A DNA stretch of 64,000 bases from Owenia fusiformis. Taxonomy: Eukaryota; Annelida; Polychaeta; Sabellida; Oweniidae. The stretch is from NCBI GenBank assembly GCA_903813345.2, contig CAIIXF020000001.1, positions 22,835,915 through 22,899,914 of the forward strand, read 5' to 3'. Below the pieces are notes generated by a model, which was not told the DNA's origin, searched no databases, and saw only the letters and a list, made by a program, of their open reading frames with translations. The position numbers and the translations under genes are program-made. Shown piece after piece: positions 39,137-50,500 of the stretch; position 1 is the stretch's first letter; each line of letters starts with the position of its first letter.

Positions 39137-39215
39137 TCTCGAGATAGCCGAGTGGCTAAGGGGGCACTTGTCCAGACTTGGCAATAAAAGGCATTAACGT
39201 CTCAAATACATGCAG
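39137..39215 (+). repeat. tRNA-Leu/Ser-like relic or SINE head
   Basis: GATAGCCGAGTGGCTAAGG is a good internal A box and D-arm as in tRNA-Leu or tRNA-Ser. The rest does not fold as a tRNA: I see no clean anticodon stem, and the B box (near CGTCTCAAATAC) is degraded. It is best read as a tRNA pseudogene or the head of a tRNA-derived SINE. Confidence 0.35.
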
Positions 39216-42200
39216 ACAACTTTGTTATCGTCCAAGCTTCAAAGTTGTCTACAATTTCTCTAATGATAAAATATGATTGCTCAAGTGGGGGACTTTATAT
39301 GCAAACTTCCATCCCTGATCGAAACAGTACTACCACTGTATCGTTCCCTTCACGCCCATGACCATGCACCTGTTATCAAACAAAATTTAATTTTTAACTA
39401 AATTTAGGTTTTCTTGCTTTGAAGTAGCGGATATATTGTTTACATAAACGCAAACATGTCAAGTACTACAAGTCACAAATGTGCTTTTTTTCTTCCATAA
39501 TTATTTTCGATCTAATATCTGTATATTATCCAGCAGTCTGCGAAATATCAGACAGGATTAGCCCTAAGCAACAATTAACCATATTTTGCATTAAGCCATC
39601 CTAAAGAGAAGAATAATGGTTTCTTAGTTTATTCTGAAAGGTTGGAAAATCTCCGAGGAAATACTTTGTTCACTTATGTGAAATTACTTAGTATGTACAT
39701 TAATAAAACTGTATACAAAAACATTGCCACAGATTGAGCAGTATCAGGTATATCACATTTGAAAATATTCTATTACTCCATCAGATACGGACAACATATG
39801 TGAGCAATTTGGTTCGATGTTTACAAATATGGAGTATATTTCCTCCTTGTATGATAACACATCGAGAAGATTATTAGGATAACGTTTGTTTGTTTTTGAC
39901 GTTCCGTATTGGTTTAACGCGTTCATATGATTTATAGAGGGTGTGAATTGGTATGTTTCTTAAATGTTGTTAAATAAGTGTTAAAAAACGCTTGTCATCT
40001 TTCTCGATAACCGTTGTCTTGGCATTCGATGGCGTAAACTATTTGCTTTCCAACGGGACATTTTAAAATGCTACAGCTAAATACCGAACACATGCTTTTT
40101 GTTTTGAAAAACAATGAGTGACATTTGTCTGTTTTTCCACGCGGTATGCTTCGATCACAAACACTGTTGTTATGGTGTCATCCTCTAGTAACTCTCGAAA
40201 CAACACATTCACTCGAGTCTAATTGGAAGCCATGGATATAACCGTTATTTTTCCTTCATAATGGGTAATAACATAGGCAATAAAATAAAATGCCATCCCG
40301 GTGTCATATCATGATGAGGTTATACATATATTAATTCGTTCGGTGAAAGGACAACAAAACACAAACGCAAAATGAACTAAGGAGACACACATTCCAAATA
40401 ACGAGTAAACTGTTTATTTGAATAAAATAAAAACATAATTATCTTGCAAAACATTCAAAACAAAAGATGCTTTTTGGCAATGAACAACATTCTTTACATG
40501 ACTATAACATTTTATTAATTGGGTAGACTCTAGTAGCTACTCTGTGAGACTTCCTGACTGTGTCATTGTTGAATTTCTGTTTTTCCTTATATTTCATATT
40601 TTGGCGAATATGACTTCTAGAAATCACTCACTAATGTCTTTGGTTCAGAACAAAACAAGAGAATACGTGAATTATTTCCTTCTGACGCCCATCCTATATT
40701 TTAAATGTTTTTTTAACCCGTCATACAATGATCATTGATGTTGCAACTACAGTCATACTTATTAATTAGCTTTGGTGAATATTGTTTTGTGAGTGTAGAC
40801 GGCCCGGAGGCGGCATCATACGGAGATGTTAAGGAACACTAAGGAACGCTAATTAATTATATTCTGAAAATACAAATTCTCCTCTTTGATGCATCATTTT
40901 TCACCTATGCTTCCCAGGTAGTAATTAAGACAGGTGTGTATTTTACCTGTAATTTTCCTTTGGTGTAACGCAATCTTTGAGCTAACCTTACCGTAATGGA
41001 AAACACGAAGATTAGCTGGCATTGGAGCAGATGCGTCAGATAATGGAAACATTTTCTTGAAATGTAACTCCTAGTTGCGACTTCATTATCTTTGCAAAAC
41101 AATCATACGTATTAGATGCCAGAAGGTTATGATTTTATGGATATCGTTTGCATTATTAATACAAATTTCAGTCATCGTCTATACTTAACAACAGTGTTCA
41201 TATATTGAGAATTGAACAATTTCATATTCTTGAAGAAATATATGGACTGGAACAATTAATTTAAAAGCAGAAAAGCATAAAATAAAAATATATGACAGCT
41301 TAATGTGCGCATATGGACTGGGAATTCTCTGTATAAACCTACAAACCAACCCTCACATATGCTCTACTCCGGCGGTACTGTACCGTTGCCATGGTTACCC
41401 TTGGATACGAAGATACTGACCACCCCGTTGAAGGTCATACATCCATTAACAATAACTCATCTCTGTATCAGCAAAGATATTTATAATCAAATTAGAGATA
41501 TTCCATTACCGTATGTTAAGAATCATACAGAATAATGGGAGACGTCCATTTACGTTACTAGGCAACACCTATTGCATAGCAACAATTAATTTCCGTCTTA
41601 TTTTCGTATATCAGGTTTAAGACAAAATGTATTATACTTTTCCAGACCGTCAATTTCATGCAGATATCATCAGAGATACAATTAACGGATTATTTTTTCA
41701 TCGTTTTCCGCATGTCATGACTTGCTGAGAAAGCACATTATAATACATTTCGTACAATCTGTTGTGCTCGGAGGATGGACGTCACAACCTGTAGATGGAT
41801 ATGAACAATGGCGACGACGTGTGCAGACGTGTGCGAAAACAAGCAGAAAATTGAATCGTAAATTGTTAATTGGTTCCGGGATTATCTCTTGCTCGTTTCA
41901 GAATTTATATTGATTTCACTTTTGCATAGAAACATTACTTCATCTGAAAATTGGGCACAACGGCCAACTCTAATTTGCAATGTCTTACGTTGATATTGTG
42001 CGGTTGCAAGCTGGTATGAATCGTAAAGCGTAAAATTTTAAAAGAAAATTATTAAATTAGTTTGTCGCTTCCATGGTTTCATGACACGAGAAAATATGAA
42101 TTTTGGAAAAAGCAAGTTGACATCGTATTCTATTAAGAAAAAATGTAGACAATTACGGTGATTAGGCTGAAATGAATGATTCATAATGGATTTTATTTAG

Positions 42201-42788
42201 TATCTTTATTAATATCAAAGGGTTTAAGGCATGTCTAAAAGCCCATATACCTAATGGAAAATCATATTGTCGATTTATGTCTCACTCTTTATAAACTAAC
42301 ACACTCTATATGAGAAAACGAAAAGTGTAAAAATGTTAATTATCTCATTCATTTAGTTCTTAGTCATATGCCACATTTTAACCCCTAGGAATACATTGGT
42401 ATGTCAAAGCCAAGATAATTCCTTAAATTATGGTACTTGTATATAAATATGAAAGGCTTTTGTAGGAGAATCAATTACATCATTCAGGTTAAATACTTTT
42501 AAATATGATTTATTGTTTCCCGATGTTGATTAATATTGCGGCGTGTAATTACCTATCCGGATTCATCATCATTGTCTATCAGAATCGTGATTATAAAAAC
42601 ATATTTACTGAGTGAAAACATTTGTTGTAAAGTTTCGATGCACATCAATAACGAACAGTCTGATTTTTCGCTCTTACTTGTTTAAAAGGGCAATCAACCT
42701 TTATTTATATTCACATTTTCAAATCTCAGTCGATGTCGCCACCTGGCCGTGTAACTAATAACTACATGTACATGCACCGTCCGGGACC

Positions 42789-42813
42789 ATCGCCATGCTC
42801 GCAGCATGGCGAT
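42789..42813. repeat. Perfect hairpin, 11-bp arms, 3-nt loop
   Basis: ATCGCCATGCT, loop CGC, AGCATGGCGAT: an uninterrupted 11-bp GC-rich stem in AT-rich surroundings. Function unknown. Confidence 0.8.
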
Positions 42814-44484
42814 CGCCGCATGATCGATAAACGACCTCACTAGATCGCCTGTATCTTCTAGATACGTTAACTGACAGACACAGAAATTGATAAAGAATGG
42901 TACATCAAGCATCAATTAGGGAACGAGGAGCTTTTACGATGGTACAATGGTACAATAATTGCAATATTAGATCACTGCCTTTAATTGTATCTGATAAGAG
43001 CTTCTTGTTTTGTTACTGGTTCGTGAGTAGCTTGGGTTATATGTTGAGGACTATCAGATAGCATCTGTGGGAACTCATAATATCAAACATATCCTTTCAT
43101 GTAAAATAACGGTTCATTTTATGAAGAAAATAAAAAGAAAAAAGTTCTCGTATACTTTGAAGAGGTGACAGACCAAAGGGCAACATTTACAATCTCGAAA
43201 AAGAATAGGACATTTATTTTGGATAGTTATTTAAGTATGGATTGCGAGTTGCGACTCAGCCCATTACTATTTAAATGCTACATGCACACACAGGTTGTAA
43301 GACCACACATATCATGTGAACACTAAATAGTATTATTTATCACGTTATTAGATAATAATGGTTTTTGAGGTCAGGCAAGCTTGTATTGCAATACTCAGAA
43401 AAAAATAAACCAAACGTACACCTTTAAGAACATTTTTCATCTCCGAGGAATGAATTTGTCAGTATCCACTGAAATCCTTGAATATATTCCATTAAAAGAG
43501 CTTAATCTTTAATGGAAATTCTTGGAATAACATTCTTGATTTGGAATTTTAGCTTTAAAACTTTTTTATTCGCCATAATAAAGAAAGTGTGATGATTTTT
43601 GTCAATTGCCTGGAGTATTCCAGATATATGAGCAGCGGTGTATGTGGAACCTACACAATAGAAAATCTTCCATATGTTAATATAACAGTCCACGTAGATA
43701 GCCTAGCATGGTAATTACAGCCTCTTTTAGATTATTTACAACTCTCTGTGAGCAAATTAACGGGGTAAAATATTGGAGGAAACAAAATCATATTTATTTG
43801 TGCAGAGGCGAGTGTTTTCCAATAAAGAAGAACTCTAATTCTTCTTTACGAGAATCATGTGGGAATCCTAATAAAGGGTCTGTAAAGCTATGTCACTTTT
43901 TGATTAACTTTATAACCTAAGTTGTTGATAGGGCGCTGGTCAATATGGGCATTTACGACGGTTTATGAGGAGAAACGGATTATTGTTTCTTTGTTCTACG
44001 AATTAAATCGACTTTGTCATTTCATAGAATTTGACCAAGCAAGGCGTCTTGTTTTCAAAGTTATCTATTGAAACATATTTATAAAACTTTACATCTCTAA
44101 AATATCAATGTCAGTTATAATTTTTGCATCAAATATATAGGAAATATAATGTTACATCATTAAATAGATTATAGAGAATAGATAGTAGAGGATATACCTG
44201 TCCATAGACCTTAATCAGGAAGTTCATTGTTCATTTTCAGACAACATACACGATTCCATTATAAGTTTTTACATCCTACATCTATATGCACTCTCAATTT
44301 GACGTAATATACCGTGATATACCTGAACAGTCGCACCTGTATCTTATATATTTTATTGAGTTTATTTTTATTTGTATCACAAGATACAATGTTACCATGA
44401 AAGTCCACTTACATACTGTACGTATAATGTATACTGTATGTTTATGAAAAATCTAAATTTAAACTCATCTTTCTGATTTCAGAG

Positions 44485-44553
44485 GAACGCCACCTTGCTG
44501 GAAATGCCTTCACATAACACCCAGACATACCAACATTTTGCAGTATAAAGCTA
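44485..44553 (+). CDS. Exon 2 of the DUF7042-like gene
   Basis: Encodes GTPPCWKCLHITPRHTNILQ then YKA (phase 1 in, phase 1 out). The acceptor is a tandem AGAG: only the second AG (44483-44484) puts it in phase with the 164-218 exon, and the first would need a phase-2 partner. The donor is GTGAGT. CxxC followed by a PRHTNILQYK-type string is the N-terminal signature of this extracellular family as I recall it. Confidence 0.75.
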
Positions 44554-47500
44554 GTGAGTACAAATAAATAAATTATGACACTTTAGCATAATTATATGAG
44601 AATACGTGCATGTTCGTACTGATGCTTCATTTCAATATTTATATGTTTTTAATATTGCGTTGAATACCTCGACATCAAGATTAAAGACGTGTTAAATTAG
44701 AGCCGTTGTGTTATAAGATAACTGATTTTTTGGAACTGGATAAATTTATTTATTTTCCTGTTATGTCTTTTTGTGTTTGAGTCTGCCTTGTGTATCTATT
44801 GGCTAATAGCCTTAATAGGAGATTTATACTCATCATATAGTAACATAGACGTCGTCGTTTAGCTATTTAAATCACCGTCTGTGGTTTGACTTTAATTTAG
44901 ACTTCATTTTTTGTACTTAACAATTTCAGGTTTTTGTGAACCAAACCCTAGTACCTTCAACCACTTATGCTATCAAAAGGTCGACACGTATAGTGTTCTA
45001 ACGACAATGGTTAGAGGTAAGTCTTCGTTTTCTATACGGTTTTGGTATTTTGCAGATCGCTTCGACCCTAATAAATGTGTTTACGATATATGCAGGGTGT
45101 CTTACCTTGTATTCGCGAATGCAACTAACGCCTATCGGCTACCGGATTAACCTACTATTTTATATATGACCAATTCATTTAGATATGAATGGCATAATGG
45201 CAGGTACTATTTATATTTAAATGAGTTACTCGTATTATAGTAGGTTAATCCAGTAGCCGTCAGTCATTTGCGAATGCAAGCTTAGTCTCTACTGTCACTG
45301 TTCGACTACAGCTATTTAAATTAGCAGAGGCTACACTAAGTAGTAAAGGTATGGTGATTTAGACTCACTAATACAGACATGGGACACTATTTCCTTAATA
45401 TAACGTACTTTTCCATATACATTGGGGAGGGGACGAATAGTAACAATATGAAGACACATGCGATATATAACCTTTTTGCCAAAAATGTTACACTCCATAT
45501 GTACCAGGTATGTCGTGTCATTCCTACTTTCTCTCTATAAAGCTAATAAAAAAGTGAGGGTCTTATAGATCAGGATGTATCAAGTATATATACTGTGTGA
45601 TTAAATTTGATATGTGCTCTTTATTTTTCTTTATTAGAAAACGGTGAAACAGTTCCGTGTCCATTCCATGGTGCTTTCAAGTTTAGCTACATGAACCTTT
45701 CCGGGGAATGTGGCGATCCAATGTCTTCTATGACGGCATGTGCGAAGACATCTATGTTTGAAATGAACTTCAAAAGGTGCAATGGAATCCCAGATTCATA
45801 CGAAAGAGGTACTGTATTTTAACATTTATTTACTTTTATTTCTATAATATATCATGGATATTTAATAATAATTCAATAAAGCACATGAATGCAAAATCGA
45901 GGATAATACTAAAGTAACTTAACTCCTTAAAACGTTTTTGAAGCTGATCCAATATTTGGTCTCTGCGCACCGACTCTTCTTATTAAAAAAAACAAAAAAA
46001 CAACAACAACAACAACATAATTTCAACTTTTTTCAGAGACACATCTGCATTGTTTGGCAACGTGGAAAGATGGCGATGATTACATGTACGCAAAGATTGT
46101 AGGGGACGGATTCACAGACCCTAACTTACAGCACAGATGTTTCGTAAGTGATCATTATCTGTATATTATACTCCAATTTATATTTCCCTTTTACTGTATA
46201 TGCAATATTAGCTTTCCTAGTCAGCGTAGGCAGTACTGAATTTAGTTCATTGTTAGTAGAGTGCTTAGTTTTATATTTAATATTATGCCATTATTCCATT
46301 ATTTAGTTCTATCATGTACTAATTTATCTTTATTTATTTGAAATATTTAGAATATCCATCTTTATTTTTTTACAATTATCGAAATGGTACGTGGAAAATA
46401 AAATTGATATATTTTAATGTGCAAACTACTTCGCTTCCTTATAGAAGTACATAACACGAGAGGACCCGGTAAGTCAGGGAATGCAATCTCTACACTACAC
46501 TACTGCCAAAAAGTATTCACCATTTTGGGGTTTTCTTACAAATGGTACATACTTATGGAGTAGAGTGTATGTACCTGTATATATAATGCTTACAGTCACA
46601 CCATGCTAATTTATCTGTCTCTATACACAGGTTATCTTGGGTACGTGAATGCTCATAGTTTGATTACAACTCTCACGTTAATAGAAGACATGTACTATAA
46701 TTTTTATATATATTTAAAAATGAGTTTTCAGTTGTAGAAAACACCCAGGATTTCTTCTAATAACGTGAACTGTATAATCATGCTTTAATACAATTTCTGT
46801 TTTGAATATGAAATTCTTTTCTCTACTGTGTAAGGCCTTTTGGAATCCCTATTTTATCCTCCTATCGACCCCATTTGACTATCGCTTTCATTGTTTTTGC
46901 TTCAAACTATCCTCATTTTAAATGTAGCTGTATATCAAATATTACATCTCTATTTGTGAATCTTAAGTAACTGAAAACTAAAACAACAATGAACTGTTTC
47001 CTCTGTTAATCTGTTTTCAAAGTATAATATCTGTAATATTTGTGAATCTTAACTTGGAACCGAATAACTGCAAACTCTACATGACCAGTTTTAATAATAA
47101 ATATGGTATTTCACAAGTTCTTCTTATGTAGATATATTTTGTTTACTCAAACATATACTATAAAAAAAACTTGAAATGACACGCAGTAGGTAGTACATAC
47201 ACAAAGAATATGAGTTTGTAGTGCATTGGATGGGAAACATTGCTAACGCCGATGTATTAGGGCAGGACCATTGATGCATGTGCTTCTATGAAGAATCGTG
47301 GCGACCGAGAAGTAAATTATGAAATCTTGTGCAATAGTCTGCAGCATCACAATGGTGTGCAACATCACAACTGTGTGCAGAATCACAAAAATGTGCAGCA
47401 TCACAACTGTGTAAAGCATCACAATGATGTGCAGCATCTAGAACATATAGCTGGCTTAGTGATAGAATGTTGTAGAGCATGTCTATTCGAGTATAAAGAT

Positions 47501-50500
47501 TATAAACATATTGGGAGTTATGGTCAGTGTACATAGAGAATAATTTGAAAGTTACACATATGTACTATGTACTAGATAGTATATGCTACAAATGATTATA
47601 TTTGAATGTATTTTTTGTTAAGTGTATGTTCTATGTACTATATGCGTTTTGGGGACTTAAGAACATTCAGGAAAAAGCCTGAGAAAAAACGTGAAGCTTG
47701 GAAACAAAACGTAAATGATTTGGTGGATAAATTTAAGAAGTGTTAATGTTACAGTGTAAACCTTTACATTCTCAATGTGTGTGGAAATAAGTCATAATTC
47801 TCATATAAGCACGAACACCTAATTTCATATCCAGCAAAAATCCATCTAGAAAAATTGAAAAGAGTCAGTCACATGTTTCAAAATTATACGCATGCATATA
47901 AAACTATCGCTGTCTGTTTTACAGAGATACAATAAGCAGATGGGGTCTAGTAATGTCAAGCTGGCTATGTCTGCGGATGCTACCTGTTATTCGATGAACG
48001 ACCCTTCAGACTTATACATGGAGGAGAGAGAGTTCACGTTGACCAGAGGTAAGCATAAAAGCATATGGGCCTCGCCGGCTATGAAGCAGGCGAGGCAATT
48101 GCCTCACTAAAATCTTTGCCTCACTGAAACTTACAGTTGTACATCTTTATCCAGCTATTTTTCAAGGGTCTCATATTATTTAACCTTGTTTGCCTATAAT
48201 GCCTTGCCTAGTGGAATTTGTCTCGCCTGTTTTTAGAACCTGGCTACCTAGGCCCCTGGGTTGATTCATATAGGGGTTGTTTTGTAGGTTTTAATAAAGT
48301 ATAAAGTTGACATGTCGCTATTAAATCTCTTTAATTAGCCCATACTCTAATTTTGCGAATTTTATCCAGTAAAAGACTCAAGGCAATTTCAATGCTATTT
48401 ATGCTCTGGACTCATGATAGACACTTAGTGATGAAAGTACAAGTCAGATTTATATCAAACAGATCATCAATTTCTACAGTTCATCATTTTCTACTCCTCA
48501 TTTCTCGATTTTCTTATTTGTGATTTGTCATATTTATCAACTTGTCTCTTTCTCAGATCCCTTCAAATGGCCAACATCTGAATGCTCATTTCCAACATGG
48601 GCAACGAAGCGAGCATGGAAGTCACTGTCAGGCAAACATATATTGAAGGCCGACGAGGAGCGCCAGAACTTCAGGGTTCATCTGAGGACCGCTTCGGGCA
48701 GACGTGGGGATGTTCAGGGCTTGCTCAGATGCGTGGAGAAATACCAAGCTAGAAACAATGATAAGATGTTCACCTTTGTCGGTTATGCGGTCTCTGGATG
48801 GTATGTATATGCTTTGTGTGACATTGCCTCTTTAGTGCGAATAACCACATTAGTGTGGAATAACTAGATTTCATTGTGTCATGATTGAAAAAAAATATTA
48901 TGAGTCGTAGCATATTCATCTTACTCATATTCTCTCATCTGTTTGTATGAGAAATGATATGGTAACTGGTGTAATTTGTGCTTTGAACAAAGTTGATATT
49001 ATAAGTTGTTTGTCTGTTCCCATTTTATCGAATTTCCAAACAATTGTCATTCGCCATTCTTGAACAATACTTTGAGATTGCAACAATCATATATTTGCAT
49101 TTTAGCACAACGCAATTCCAATGTATTCGACTACACAAACGGAGCAAACACGTCCTAGAGGTGCAAAAGGGCCGACTATACGAGAGCAAAGACCATGCTG
49201 TGGGGGAATGCCAAGATTTCCAAGCTATTGATACCGAAATATTATATGGTACTGTCTTCCTGAGCTGAAAAAATGTTGTTCAACCGTTTAGCATTTCCAA
49301 TGCATGTGTAATTCCTAGCAGCTTCCAAATGTCCATTATATTATGTCCAATAAATTTACTAGAAACAAGATAACAGTAAAATCGTATATCGCATTTTAAA
49401 ATGCCAATTTCCTTATTCTAACTTATTGGATCATCAATTTATACTCATTTTGTCAAATATATCAAATTAACAATTTTATAAACCACTCTTTCAGTTGCTG
49501 TTGTTATAAATCATGTTTTAATAAATGTTTCAGTTGCTCCTCCCAACGGATCAGTGTGTCCATTCAGTGGACAGTTCAGAGGGGCGAGCAGCCAGTGTTC
49601 CGCCCTCGTGAAGAGCACATGTACTGGGCGTAACCAAATACAAATACAAACTAAGTGTGGCCCGCACAATGCAGGTATGTGAAGTAACATTTCAACGTTC
49701 AGTATATTACGAATGTATATCAAGGAGTTAAATTGATAAGTCTTTGATAGAATGTATTTTTCTCTGAGCCATTATCCTGCTCTTGTGAGTTAATTTCTCT
49801 CATATTTTCAACTAATATTCTTAAATTTTCAACACTTTGATTTGGAAGTATGCTATGCATAGGTATTAAGTAATGCTTATTCGTTGATGCCTGCGACACC
49901 CAAAAGGAATGATCTGTTGACTATAATAGTGACAATTCCAGGGGTTAATACTCATTTTATGTGTTAAATTACTTCCAGCTTTAGGCAAAGATTTAACGTG
50001 TCTCACAAGTTGGTCACATCGAGGGTCATCATATATAATTGCTAAATCTAAAGATTCTTCATCTGATGCGGCTAATTGTTTTGTAAGTATGGCTTGGTAA
50101 ATTTTCATCTATTTATACTTAATAAAAAAGGTACTTCTAGATAAGTATATACTTATTTCAATTGACCGACATGATCAACAGGGTCGTCTCCTTTGATGAT
50201 TGCAAGTAAATACCATTGTAAATACCCATATCATTCTTTATCCATATTTCCCATGCATATGTCCAGAAAATCGAAGTTATACGGTCATATCTGCAGTATG
50301 TACTCCAAGAAGACAATTCGACGATAGTATGTCGAAAACACGTGTATATTCATAAAATCATAACATGCTCTGTTTTTCATTTCAGGTATTCAGAAATCAT
50401 AGCAACAGTTTAGAATTCACAACCGATAGAATCTGTAATTCCGATGCCTCACATATATTTGGTATCCCTCTAAAATATACACTCACCCCGCAGGCTGGAT

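Larger units (their letters stand above)
36495..44484. other. End of the putative giant intron; no supported gene
   Basis: I saw no exon I can defend. Notable items are a GC-richer patch at 36845-36990, a tRNA-like box at 39141-39205 and a perfect 25-nt hairpin at 42789-42813. Open frames (up to about 75 codons) are unremarkable. Confidence 0.45.

Noticed and set aside
39137-39215. Functional tRNA gene.
   Set aside because: No credible anticodon or acceptor stem and a degraded B box.
46612-46631. A very short exon GTTATCTTG between CACAG and GTACGTG.
   Set aside because: It is not needed for the frame: exon 6 and exon 7 join directly in phase 0, and inserting this piece in its possible sizes adds a frame problem or only three residues with weak support.
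47243-47536. His/Asn/Gln-rich and His/Asp-rich open frames on both strands.
   Set aside because: They come from an 18-bp tandem repeat in an intron, which stays open in all frames because 18 is divisible by three.
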